In this document: positions 14,214-22,229 of the stretch, in pieces | How the letters are laid out: every line of letters starts with the position of its first letter | Numbering within the stretch: the first letter of the stretch is position 1 | Source: Siderastrea radians | Lineage: Eukaryota; Cnidaria; Anthozoa; Scleractinia; Rhizangiidae | NCBI GenBank assembly: GCA_964017195.1 | Contig: OZ024894.1 | Span: 1,674,501 to 1,738,500, forward strand | DNA length: 64,000 bases | Direction of reading: 5' to 3' | Translations under genes and position numbers: made by a program | The notes under the pieces: generated by a model | What the model saw: the letters and a program-made list of their open reading frames with translations, nothing else | Databases searched by the model: none | What the model was told of the DNA's origin: nothing

Positions 14214-14897
14214 ATGAAAACCGTCGTGTCGTTATTGAATGGATCTCGACGTCCTGGCATCCCCTTCCCACCGGAATTGTTACAACGGATGGATTCCTTG
14301 TATGCCTTTTACCATCAACAATGGTGGTGTTATCGAAAAATGTTGAATCATTACAAGTGTATCAATGCCTTGTTCAATGGGATGGCATTACTCCTGATGG
14401 CCGCGGGCATGATTGCCGGCCCCCTGTTGGACAACAGCACGTTGGTAGCCTGTTTGGCGGCGGTGGGCACCGTGGTCAAAGGATGGAATGATTTTAAACA
14501 ATATCGATTTAAAGTGACCATGAGTCGGTTTGCGTTTACCACCTATGACAAAGCCTTGACCGAATTGAAAACCTATGTGAGGGGTGTCCCCTTGGAGGAC
14601 CTGGAAGGATTTTTAATCAAGATGCAAACGTTGGATGACACCATTGTGGATTTCACCCCTCCGTTACCCAAACGATGCGTGCAAGATTACCATGGTCATT
14701 TTGTGTACCAGCCCGTGGAAGCCCTATGCTATGTAGACGGATGTCCTCGTCCCTTGAAACCCAAAGACTATTGGAGCCATAAAAAGCCGCTCCCTCCCAG
14801 CCCGACACTCTTAGAACCATGGCCCCCCGAAGAAGACGGACAAAAAGAAAAAGAAGAACCCAGCAAGGAGAAGGCATACCTTGGTTCGTCGACGTGA
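14214..14897 (+). CDS. Two-transmembrane protein, SLATT-like layout (227 aa)
   Basis: ATG 14214 lies two bases after the previous stop. A helical N-terminus (LLQRMDSLYAFYHQQWW) and HYKCI lead into TM1 (~50-70, INALFNGMALLLMAAGMIAG) and, after a short loop, TM2 (~76-94, TLVACLAAVGTVVKGW). A long helix follows (FKQYRFKVTMSRFAFTTYDK, then ALTELKTYV). Two close TM helices followed by a helix with a Y-x(2-4)-L-x-x-E pattern are the layout of SLATT domains, which pair with SLOG proteins in prokaryotic conflict systems; a SLOG-like gene lies at 4271-4963. The C-terminal tail is proline-, lysine- and glutamate-rich. A plain virion membrane protein is the main alternative. Confidence 0.7.
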   Translation: MKTVVSLLNGSRRPGIPFPPELLQRMDSLYAFYHQQWWCYRKMLNHYKCINALFNGMALLLMAAGMIAGPLLDNSTLVACLAAVGTVVKGWNDFKQYRFKVTMSRFAFTTYDKALTELKTYVRGVPLEDLEGFLIKMQTLDDTIVDFTPPLPKRCVQDYHGHFVYQPVEALCYVDGCPRPLKPKDYWSHKKPLPPSPTLLEPWPPEEDGQKEKEEPSKEKAYLGSST

Positions 14898-15097
14898 AAA
14901 AGGGGTATGAAGTCACAAGTGATTTGGTCAAAGCCTTGAAAAAACCGCAAATCAGTGCTGCCCAAGGGAGAAAGATGGTATCGGGCTACAAACAACAATA
15001 TCAAGCGTATAAAAGACGAGGGGGTACCAAAGGGTACAACAGTTGGTTGATCGACAAAGGCTATGCCAAAAAACCTAACAAGTGCTGTATCCAATGA
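14819..15097 (+). CDS. Basic core-type protein (92 aa)
   Basis: Overlaps the last 79 bp of the membrane-protein gene in another frame. Begins MAPRRRRTKRKRRTQQGEG, then GIPWFVDVKKGYEVTSDLVKAL and a basic C-terminal half ending NKCCIQ. The QQGEG near residue 17 resembles the Q-x-G-G sites of its neighbours. CATAAAAAG about 40 bp upstream is a possible TATA box. Its TGA overlaps the next ATG as ATGA. Confidence 0.65.
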   Translation: MAPRRRRTKRKRRTQQGEGIPWFVDVKKGYEVTSDLVKALKKPQISAAQGRKMVSGYKQQYQAYKRRGGTKGYNSWLIDKGYAKKPNKCCIQ

Positions 15098-15429
15098 AAC
15101 GTCTTCGACGTCAACGCAGAAAAAGGAAACAACAACAAGGAGGAGCTTTAATGCGTCGCAAACCCCGTTTGGTGGATAAAATTGCCCATGGCATGAGTAT
15201 GTTTCTCTCAGGCCCTGCGCCGGGGTTTGGACTGGCTTTAGGCAAATTAGGCGGGCAAGCCTTAAAAGGCATTACCGATAATGTACAACATTACCGCCGA
15301 CGACAACGAGGTGGGGGTTGGTGGTCCGATTTGAAACGCAATACCCGTCAAGGCTATAAAGAGACGCAAGACCTCATCAAACAAAACAAAGCCCTTCAAC
15401 GTGTCTTGTCGCACTCATGGTATCCTTGA
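15094..15429 (+). CDS. Basic core-type protein with Q-x-G-G motifs (111 aa)
   Basis: Start ATG 15094 forms an ATGA overlap with the previous stop; an upstream GTG in frame is not used. N-terminus MKRLRRQRRKRKQQQGG, then a glycine/hydrophobic segment (FLSGPAPGFGLALGKLGGQA), and a second motif QRGGGWW near residue 71. This is consistent with a precursor cut twice by the viral protease to release DNA-condensing peptides. TATAAAAG at 15008-15015 lies in the preceding gene. Confidence 0.65.
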   Translation: MKRLRRQRRKRKQQQGGALMRRKPRLVDKIAHGMSMFLSGPAPGFGLALGKLGGQALKGITDNVQHYRRRQRGGGWWSDLKRNTRQGYKETQDLIKQNKALQRVLSHSWYP

Positions 15430-15590
15430 AGAGAAGACGCCGACGACGACGACGTCAACGCGGTGGTTTTTTAAATCTATTGGTCCCTGCCCTGACGGGA
15501 TTGGGGAAAGCCGTGGCCTTGGAAACGGATAAAGGTATAAAACGCACGATTCAAAAAGCCAATCAACGCTATCGTCGCCGTCACCGATAA
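15417..15590 (+). CDS. Small pX-like basic protein (57 aa)
   Basis: A 57-codon ORF starting at ATG 15417 inside the end of the previous gene. The N-terminus has eight arginines then QRGG at residues 14-17, followed by FLNLLVPALTGLGKAVAL and a basic tail ending RRRHR. It is a paralogue of the 64-aa protein at 9736-9930. TATAAAGA about 60 bp upstream may serve it. Confidence 0.7.
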   Translation: MVSLKRRRRRRRRQRGGFLNLLVPALTGLGKAVALETDKGIKRTIQKANQRYRRRHR

Positions 15591-15593
15591 ACG

Positions 15594-15920
15594 ATGCAAC
15601 GTCTTCGACGTCAATTGCCGTTTTTACGGTCCATGTTACAAGAAGCCAATGGTTCCAAACGTCAAGAGTTGTTACAACATGCCAATGCCGATCAAATTAA
15701 TGCCGTGAGTGAACTGGTCTTGAACTTTTTAAAAAACAAGATTCCCGTCACACCCCCCATGCTGGCTAAACTTCAACCCTATAAAAGGGTGCTACGCGAT
15801 TTGGGACGTCGTCGACATTCCGTCAAAAAACGTCGGGCGTGGTTGGTTCAACAAAAAGGACAAGGTTTGTTTCAAGGACTTCACGAGGTGTTATGTCAAT
15901 GTGCTCGACCGACCCGTTAA
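15594..15920 (+). CDS. Conserved Polinton basic protein (108 aa)
   Basis: Resembles a small protein common in animal Polintons: an N-terminal helix (LRSMLQEANGSKRQELLQHA), then INAVSELVLNFLKNKIPVTP, a lysine/arginine helix (LQPYKRVLRDLGRRRHSVKK) and a C-terminal QQKGQGLFQGL similar to the cleavage-type motif. Function is not established; core or histone-like packaging is likely. TATAAAAC at 15536-15543 is 51 bp before the ATG. Confidence 0.7.
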   Translation: MQRLRRQLPFLRSMLQEANGSKRQELLQHANADQINAVSELVLNFLKNKIPVTPPMLAKLQPYKRVLRDLGRRRHSVKKRRAWLVQQKGQGLFQGLHEVLCQCARPTR

Positions 15921-16132
15921 CCCTGGCCACATGGATCACCCTGTTACAAGAGGCCAATCGGGCCACCGACCGGTGGAAAGACGAGTGTCATTATTGGAAG
16001 CATAAATATCACCTGTTGTATCGAGAGTACAGGCACATCTTAAAGTCCCGTCTTTGTGAGAGCTGTCGTCAAATAGAAGACGGGGAACTTTGCTCCGAGT
16101 GTAGTCAACCCCCATGGATGCAGTCTACATGA
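15893..16132 (+). CDS. Small protein with C4 zinc motif (79 aa)
   Basis: ATG 15893 overlaps the end of the preceding gene; upstream codons in frame have no ATG. The N-terminal helix (LATWITLLQEANRATDRWKD) is coiled-coil-like. The C-terminal CESC...CSEC (about 57-72) could bind one zinc ion. Its end overlaps the next gene by 19 bp. TATAAAAG at 15780 is about 110 bp upstream. Function unknown. Confidence 0.6.
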   Translation: MSMCSTDPLTLATWITLLQEANRATDRWKDECHYWKHKYHLLYREYRHILKSRLCESCRQIEDGELCSECSQPPWMQST

Positions 16133-16761
16133 TTCCCCACAAGGACTTGGAACAACTCGTTCAATATTACAAAGGAGAACTCACCGAAAATGCCTTGTTG
16201 AACAAAGCCGCCAAGCTCGCCGCTCAAAAACATGTCTTGTTAGCCAATCCCGAATTACCCCCAGCCCTGGTCAATGCTCAAACCAAACCGTTGAGTCAAG
16301 AATTAATCAAGTTAACCAAACGCATTCGTCAATTTCCCGGAGGCGTGGGAGTTGGGGCTCCGGGTGCACCTCCTGGCGAAGACGAAGAGGAAGAGGCCGG
16401 GGATTTGGTGACGGGGCCCGTGGAACAATGGTTGAAGCGCATGATAAAAGGCAGCCCGTCGACTCCCAAACCACCCATTACCCCTGCAACCAAGAAAGGC
16501 AAAGGAGCAGCCACCAGTAGTAAGATTGTCAAGAAAGGGAGCCCATCCACTAGTCGAGGGGATCTACAATCGCGTTTAGAAACCATTCGAGAACGTCGCA
16601 AGACCTTGGAAAAAAAGATAGCTGAGAGTCCTTGGGGCAAAGGCAAAGGCAAAGGCAAAGGCGTCTCCCGTGAAGTGCAAGCATTAAAACCCTTACCCGG
16701 TTGGGAAGATTGGCACCGAGGCAAAAAGTTACGACGTCGATTGGATTACGACAGTGAATAA
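16114..16761 (+). CDS. Conserved Polinton protein, unknown role (215 aa)
   Basis: The N-terminal 70 residues (YMIPHKDLEQLVQYYKGELT, then ALLNKAAKLAAQKHVLLANP, then TKPLSQELIKLTKRIR) match my recollection of a protein often found in animal Polintons. The middle holds a glycine/acidic linker and lysine/serine/proline-rich stretches. The C-terminus has GKGKGKGKG and a basic RRRLDYDSE tail. It could be a scaffold or core protein. Two bases separate its stop from the PLA2 gene. Confidence 0.7.
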   Translation: MDAVYMIPHKDLEQLVQYYKGELTENALLNKAAKLAAQKHVLLANPELPPALVNAQTKPLSQELIKLTKRIRQFPGGVGVGAPGAPPGEDEEEEAGDLVTGPVEQWLKRMIKGSPSTPKPPITPATKKGKGAATSSKIVKKGSPSTSRGDLQSRLETIRERRKTLEKKIAESPWGKGKGKGKGVSREVQALKPLPGWEDWHRGKKLRRRLDYDSE

Positions 16762-16763
16762 AC

Positions 16764-17120
16764 ATGCCTCCCAAGAGGAGAAGGGGTATCAAACGGAAAC
16801 GCACCCAACGAGGAGGGGCAGTGGATGTCCAAAAATGGATTGCTAAAACCGGAAAAGAATTTCATTGGCCTGGCTATCAGTACATGGGCCCTGGCACGCA
16901 TTTGGCCAAACGTCTAAAACGTGGGGATCCCGGGATCAATCGCTTGGACCAAATTGCTAAGCAACACGACATTGATTACAGCCGTGCCAAGAATTTGCAA
17001 GATAAATGGAAAGCCGATACCAAGATGATCCAAGCCATTGATAAATTACCCGGCAAGAAAACCAAGACGGAACGGGTGGTCAAGAAAATCATGCAAGCCA
17101 AGAAACGTTTAAAATTGTAA
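16764..17120 (+). CDS. Parvovirus-type phospholipase A2 protein (118 aa)
   Basis: After a basic N-terminus with QRGG (residues 15-18), the PLA2 signature appears: the calcium loop YMGPGTHL (40-47) and the catalytic H68-D69 in IAKQHDIDYSRA, in the same order as in parvovirus VP1 unique regions and adintovirus equivalents. Such domains breach endosomal membranes during entry. The C-terminus is lysine-rich. It is the last plus-strand gene of the late cluster; AATAAA follows at about 17202. Confidence 0.88.
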   Translation: MPPKRRRGIKRKRTQRGGAVDVQKWIAKTGKEFHWPGYQYMGPGTHLAKRLKRGDPGINRLDQIAKQHDIDYSRAKNLQDKWKADTKMIQAIDKLPGKKTKTERVVKKIMQAKKRLKL

Positions 17121-17241
17121 CTTTTAATGGGAAACCGTACCATGTTTCTACAGTTGTGATGTAGACAAATGATCCACATGTGTTTTTTTTTTCATAGAAA
17201 AAATAAATCAATACAAAATGTCAAAGCCGTCTCTTCTTTTT
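17121..17241. terminator. Convergent 3' end region with poly(A) signal
   Basis: AATAAA at about 17202-17207 ends the late plus-strand cluster; the minus-strand early gene converges from the right. Poly-T runs on both sides. No ORF. Confidence 0.6.
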
Positions 17242-17499
17242 TTAAACATCCTCATTCATGAGGGTGTCGAGCAATTGTTCGTATTCCTCGGTAGACATGT
17301 CCTCCCACAAGTCTTGGAGATCCACACTCCTTTCTAAAGGGTCCTCCAGGGTGGCTATCAGCTCGTTCAACCAAGCCATCACCTCATCCGCCAACAACGC
17401 CTCCTGTTCCCACACAGGGAGTTCCACGGACAGGATGTCCCCCGAATCCAAATTTAGGACGGTCCAACTTTCCTCCTCTTGGTCTGGGATGTCCGGCAT
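17242..17499 (-). CDS. Acidic early-type protein, overlapping ORF (85 aa)
   Basis: ATG at 17499 opens a strongly acidic ORF (MPDIPDQEEESWTVLNLDSG; EYEQLLDTLMNEDV at the end) that overlaps the 3' 46 bp of the upstream minus-strand ORF in another frame. It could be a second cistron, a frameshift extension, or a spliced second exon of the 125-aa ORF. Acidic W/L-rich segments are typical of transactivation domains. No family recognised. Confidence 0.55.
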   Translation of the reverse strand: MPDIPDQEEESWTVLNLDSGDILSVELPVWEQEALLADEVMAWLNELIATLEDPLERSVDLQDLWEDMSTEEYEQLLDTLMNEDV

Positions 17500-17831
17500 G
17501 GTTCCGGGGAGGATGGCGGTACAGGCGGCGGTGTTAAGGGTCTCTTAAATTCAAAGCGCCAATACGGGCAACAATAGTCCAATCCTTCAATGAACCACGC
17601 TGTATTGAGTTGCGGGTAACACCCGGGGGACCAGTGTTCTTTGACTTGGGCCTCGCGTGCCGCCTGGGCTGCCTCTTTCTGCCGTTCTCTTTCTTTCAAC
17701 TGTTCCCCAAAGGCAGTCAACTCGTCGTCCAGGCCAAAGTCCGTCTTGGTGTTCTTTAAAATCGCTTCGACCTCGAGATCCGCCTCGACCTTTTCAAACT
17801 CGATGAGTAAGGCGTCTTGACGAGAGACCAT
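17454..17831 (-). CDS. Early-type regulatory protein with NLS (125 aa)
   Basis: ATG 17831 follows a minus-strand TATAAAAG (17862-17869) by about 30 bp. The N-terminal half is charged and coiled-coil-like (FGEQLKERERQKEAAQAARE), the middle holds GLDYCCPYW, and the proline-rich C-terminus ends with TSQTKRRKVGPS, an apparent nuclear localisation signal. Divergent from polB with a shared promoter, as early regulators often are. Its promoter and first ~20 codons recur inverted at 3778-3999. No LxCxE motif is present. Confidence 0.65.
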   Translation of the reverse strand: MVSRQDALLIEFEKVEADLEVEAILKNTKTDFGLDDELTAFGEQLKERERQKEAAQAAREAQVKEHWSPGCYPQLNTAWFIEGLDYCCPYWRFEFKRPLTPPPVPPSSPEPCRTSQTKRRKVGPS

Positions 17832-18054
17832 TTTGAGATGACTCCGCCGGCGGTTCGATTTCTTTTATAGTCTCTGGGTCCTTCCCTGCAAAGCCTCATG
17901 GGTCCAAACTAGAGAGGGGGGAGGGGGGTCCCCCCACCCCAGTCCCCCTCCCAAAGCATCATGGGGTCTCCTTCTCATTGGCCCATTCCCTTCCACGTGA
18001 CCCTTTTTTTCTCTATAAAACCCGAAGACCGAGCTCCAGCTGAGTTATCTGATC
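17832..18054. promoter_or_regulatory. Divergent promoter of polB and the early gene
   Basis: TATAAAA at 18014-18020 is 35 bp before the polB ATG; TATAAAAG (minus, 17862-17869) serves the other gene. Between them are a G-run/C-run palindromic block (around 17917-17950), a CCAAT-type attggccc, and CACGTGAC as in the TIR repeats. The minus-strand half is copied at 3778-3920. Confidence 0.8.
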
Positions 18055-21000
18055 ATGTCCTCTCAAGAAGACGATGTGGCGGGGCCAAGTGGTCTCGCCA
18101 GGCCTGAAATTATGTCCATGCTCGGATTGGACTTAAGTGATTCGGAAGACGACACCCATTCCTGTGGGGGACCTTTGATTTGCACCGACAGTGACGACGC
18201 CATTTGTCAAGAGGCCTTGGACCAATGGGAACAAAGCGGGGGTGGATTGGATCCCTCTGAACACGTTACCTTCCAATTTGACTTAGAACCTTTTGTGAAT
18301 CGGAAGAGTGATCGCATGGGGGTACAAGAACGTCATTTCAAGACCCAGTTACGTCAAAGGGGGAACTTGCTTCCAGGCCAAAATATAACCCAAGCTCTCC
18401 AAGATGGATTACGTCGAGCCGTCGATCAAGTGTTAACCACCACGCCTGACCTCCACGATCAAGATCGCCTCTACTTTACCATCGCCTCCGATCGCCTGCA
18501 CAATAATTTTCAGGGGTGGGGATTACGGGCAGGGGAATGGCGTCGAGACACAGAACGGGTGGAAGCTCTGTTCCAACGTTTAGCCCAAGCCCTCAACAGC
18601 AACGAACAATTTGAAATGGATGACTCCTTTCAAGTGTCCATCACGCAAGTTCATCATGCTCCTCAAGGTACCGGCAGACCCCGTCGTGGCAAACCAGGGC
18701 ATCCCACCATGACCCTGTTGACAACCAACAAACGGTCGGTCATCCCCATTCAAAATGATGATGAGCTCTGTTGCGCCAGAGCTCTCGTGGTCGCCAAAGC
18801 TCGCGTGGACCAGCACCCGAAATACAACAGCATCCGCAAAGGAAGGCCCCTGCAGAGAACCCTCGCTTGGGACCTTCACAATGAAGCCCAGGTACCCCTC
18901 GGTCCCTGTGGGTATGATGCCTTGACCCAATTCAGTCAAGCTCCCTCCCTCACCGGTTACCAGATCATCCTGGTGGATGCACAGCGATCGTTTCACATCA
19001 CGACGTTTGGACCCCCACGAGACAAACAACTGATCCTGTTGCACAACCAAGACCATTATGATGTCATCACCAAATTGCCAGGATTTTTCGGGTCCAGTTA
19101 TGTGTGTGCGGATTGTTGGAAACCCTATGACCATGAGGAACGGCATCGATGCACCAAGACCAAGTTGTGCGGAGCCTGTCGACAGAAAGATTGCCCCGAC
19201 TTTCAATATGCTTACCCCCGACACCTGAAAGCCACTCAACGTTGCGAGTCGTGTCATCGGGACTTTTTTGGACCCGCGTGTTTGGAAGCCCATGCCAGCA
19301 AGACCCATGCGGGCAAACCCATCACGGGCCTCCAGACCTCCGTGTGCTCTCAACGATACCGATGCCCTGACTGTTATCAACAAAATGTGGGCTTGTCCCG
19401 CATTCAACGTCACCGTTGTTTCCACATAGACTGCCCGTCTTGTCACCAGTACGTTGACGCCGACGACCACCGTTGTTTTATACAAAGAGCCCTTAAACCT
19501 CAAGACCAAAAGAAGAAGAAGAGAAAGAGGACCCGTCAAAAAGGTCCTCGCGCCAAACGAGGTGCCGCCGCCGCCGCCGCGGAACCCCCTGCCTCCTCTT
19601 CCGAGGACGAGGATGACCTGCCACCCTTACACGTCTTCTTTGATATCGAAGCCATGCAACCCCAGGAAAAACACCTTGCCAATCTCGTCGTGGCCGAAAC
19701 CGAAGACAACGATGAACCCAAGCCTTTCCCAGGTCCCACCTGTATCCGTGACTTTCTGGAATGGTTGGATACCTTGACCAACTATGACACAAGACAAGTC
19801 AATGTCATCGCCCATAACTTCCAGGGGTACGACGGGTACTTTATCATCCAAGAATACTATGGGGACAACCGGATCGTCCAACAACTCCGCAACGGGTGTA
19901 AACTCTTAGAGATCAAACATGACCGCATCCGGTTCATCGATTCAATGAGTTTCTTCCAGATGCCCCTCTCCGCGTTTCCCAAAACCTTTGGCTTGACCGA
20001 ACTCTGCAAAGGGTACTTCCCCCACAAGTTCAACATACCTAACCATCAACAGTACGTGGGCATCCTCCCCTCACGCGATTACTACATGCCTGAGACCATG
20101 TCCCTCGAAGGAAGACAAGCCTTTGAAACCTGGCATCAAGAGCAGCGTGCCAAGAACGTCGTGTTCGACTTTCAGAAAGAATTGCTCGCCTATTGTGAAT
20201 CGGATGTACGACTCCTCAAACAAGGATGTCTGACTTTCAAACGCATGTTTGAAGACTTGACCGGCTTCAATCCCTTCGATCACGTCACCATTGCCTCGGC
20301 TTGTAATCGAGATTTACGTATGAACCGGATGATCCCCAACAGTATTGCCAGTGAACCCGCCGGTCCGAAGGGGTGGAGAAACAACAACATCAACCACTCC
20401 CTCCCAGCCATTCAATGGTTAACCTGGTGCGATCACCAACTACGTCAACGCGCCCTCCAAGATCTTACCCCCGCTGATCTACTGGCCAATGCCCATCCAG
20501 AGCCTCAGTACATTCAACATGCCCGAAATCAAGGCGAGTATAAGATCCCCGGGACCAACATCCATGTGGATGGTTATTGCCCCGACACCCATACCGTCTA
20601 CGAATTTCAAGGCTGTTTCACCCACGGATGCCCGGCCTGTTATCCTCATCGCTACGAAAAACATCCCCGCAACCATGATCGGACCATGCAGGACGTCTAT
20701 GACGCCACCCAAGACAAAGTCCAAAAACTTACCGACCAAGGGTACAACGTCATTCAAATCTGGGGATGTGAATGGGACCACCTCCGAGACACCCACCCAG
20801 AGATCGACGCCTTCGTCCGGGAACTCAACTTCATCCAACCCCTTGAACCTCGAGAGGCTTTCTGTGGAGGGCGTACCAATGCCATCAAACTCTACCATCA
20901 TATCACCCCTGGCCAAAAAATTCACTACATCGATGTCACCTCCTTGTACCCGTGGGTCAACAAGAAGTCTGTGTACCCCAAAGGACATCCGAAAATCATC

Positions 21001-22221
21001 TTCGCCCCAGGCCACACGGACATCCACCAGTACTTTGGGCTCATCCAATGCAAAATCCTGCCTCCCCGTGAATTGTACCATCCCGTGCTGCCTTACCGTC
21101 ATGGCGACAAACTACTCTTTCCCCTCTGTGCCCGTTGTGTGAAAGAAGAAATGGACAAACCTCTTTTGGACAGATCCTATCATTGCCATCACTCCGACGA
21201 ACAACGCGCCCTCACCAGTACCTGGTGCAGCCCGGAATTAGTCAAAGCCGTTCAATTGGGGTACCAAGTCCAATACATCTATGAAGCCTGGCATTTTGAA
21301 GAAACCTGTGAGGGTCTCTTCGCCGATTATGTCAACACCTGGTTAAAAATCAAACAAGAAGCCAGTGGGTGGCCTGAGGACGACATGTCAGAGGAAGCCA
21401 AACAGGACTACATCCAGAAGTACTTCGAGAAGGAGGGTATTCAGTTGGAATACGACAACATCAAGAAGAACCCCGGCCTACGAACATTAGCCAAGCTCAT
21501 GTTGAACTCCATGTGGGGCAAGTTTGGACAACGCCTCAACAAGACCCAAATTCAAGCCTTTCATGATCCACAGGCCTTTCATCGTTTCTTGGATAGTGAT
21601 GTCTTGGACGTCCGTCACGTCTCCGTCATCAATGACGACATGGTGGAGGTGCACTACCAAAACCAAAAAGAGGACATCCGCATCTCACCCAACCTCAACA
21701 TTTTTGTGGCCTGCTTCACCACCTGCCATGCCCGCCTCAAACTCTATGCCGCCCTGGAAGCCTTAGGGGAAACAGTGTTGTACTTCGACACGGATTCCGT
21801 CATCTACCTGGAGGAAACACCCACTCAATTCCAACCTACCTTGGGTTCCTATCTAGGGGACTTCACCTCCGAATTAGATGATGATGAATACATCCAAGAA
21901 TTCGTTAGCGGAGGACCCAAGAATTATGGTTATACTACGAATAAAGGAAAGGTGGAATGCAAGGTCAGAGGCTTCCGACTCAACAGTGAAGGACACGCGC
22001 AACTCAACTATGACGTCATGCGTCAGAATGTCCTCGACGACATCCAGAACCCCCTCCTCAAGCCACGGGAAATGCAGGTGATTAACACCTACAACATTGT
22101 TAGGCTTCCAAACACCTATGAACTGTTCACCTTTCCACAACAAAAATGGTATAAGTTGGTCTATGACAAACGAGTCCTGGATTCCCGCACCTTCAAGACG
22201 TACCCCTATGGCTACCAGTGA
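18055..22221 (+). CDS. polB: Protein-primed family B DNA polymerase (1388 aa)
   Basis: An acidic N-terminus and a long domain with Cys/His clusters (~350-475; CADCWKPYDHEERHRC, CGACRQKDC, CESCHRDFF) precede a basic/acidic linker. The exonuclease follows: Exo I FFDIEA (~528), Exo II NVIAHNFQGYDG (~583) and Exo III YCESD (~713). Polymerase motifs are DVTSLYPWVN (A, ~960), KLMLNSMWGKFG (B, ~1147) and YFDTDS (C, ~1243). A segment DGYCPDTHTVYEFQGCFTHG near 840-860 looks like the endonuclease-fold insertion common to Polinton polymerases. The enzyme replicates the linear genome from its TIR ends using a terminal protein. The stop is 8 bp before the right TIR. Confidence 0.97.
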   Translation: MSSQEDDVAGPSGLARPEIMSMLGLDLSDSEDDTHSCGGPLICTDSDDAICQEALDQWEQSGGGLDPSEHVTFQFDLEPFVNRKSDRMGVQERHFKTQLRQRGNLLPGQNITQALQDGLRRAVDQVLTTTPDLHDQDRLYFTIASDRLHNNFQGWGLRAGEWRRDTERVEALFQRLAQALNSNEQFEMDDSFQVSITQVHHAPQGTGRPRRGKPGHPTMTLLTTNKRSVIPIQNDDELCCARALVVAKARVDQHPKYNSIRKGRPLQRTLAWDLHNEAQVPLGPCGYDALTQFSQAPSLTGYQIILVDAQRSFHITTFGPPRDKQLILLHNQDHYDVITKLPGFFGSSYVCADCWKPYDHEERHRCTKTKLCGACRQKDCPDFQYAYPRHLKATQRCESCHRDFFGPACLEAHASKTHAGKPITGLQTSVCSQRYRCPDCYQQNVGLSRIQRHRCFHIDCPSCHQYVDADDHRCFIQRALKPQDQKKKKRKRTRQKGPRAKRGAAAAAAEPPASSSEDEDDLPPLHVFFDIEAMQPQEKHLANLVVAETEDNDEPKPFPGPTCIRDFLEWLDTLTNYDTRQVNVIAHNFQGYDGYFIIQEYYGDNRIVQQLRNGCKLLEIKHDRIRFIDSMSFFQMPLSAFPKTFGLTELCKGYFPHKFNIPNHQQYVGILPSRDYYMPETMSLEGRQAFETWHQEQRAKNVVFDFQKELLAYCESDVRLLKQGCLTFKRMFEDLTGFNPFDHVTIASACNRDLRMNRMIPNSIASEPAGPKGWRNNNINHSLPAIQWLTWCDHQLRQRALQDLTPADLLANAHPEPQYIQHARNQGEYKIPGTNIHVDGYCPDTHTVYEFQGCFTHGCPACYPHRYEKHPRNHDRTMQDVYDATQDKVQKLTDQGYNVIQIWGCEWDHLRDTHPEIDAFVRELNFIQPLEPREAFCGGRTNAIKLYHHITPGQKIHYIDVTSLYPWVNKKSVYPKGHPKIIFAPGHTDIHQYFGLIQCKILPPRELYHPVLPYRHGDKLLFPLCARCVKEEMDKPLLDRSYHCHHSDEQRALTSTWCSPELVKAVQLGYQVQYIYEAWHFEETCEGLFADYVNTWLKIKQEASGWPEDDMSEEAKQDYIQKYFEKEGIQLEYDNIKKNPGLRTLAKLMLNSMWGKFGQRLNKTQIQAFHDPQAFHRFLDSDVLDVRHVSVINDDMVEVHYQNQKEDIRISPNLNIFVACFTTCHARLKLYAALEALGETVLYFDTDSVIYLEETPTQFQPTLGSYLGDFTSELDDDEYIQEFVSGGPKNYGYTTNKGKVECKVRGFRLNSEGHAQLNYDVMRQNVLDDIQNPLLKPREMQVINTYNIVRLPNTYELFTFPQQKWYKLVYDKRVLDSRTFKTYPYGYQ

Positions 22222-22229
22222 AAACCTCA

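Noticed and set aside
18055..18260. RB-binding LxCxE motif in the polB N-terminus
   Set aside because: The nearest match (LICTD) lacks the glutamate; too weak to claim.
18580..19539. 319-codon minus-strand ORF
   Set aside because: Antisense to the polB N-terminal half, where the plus frame is clearly coding.
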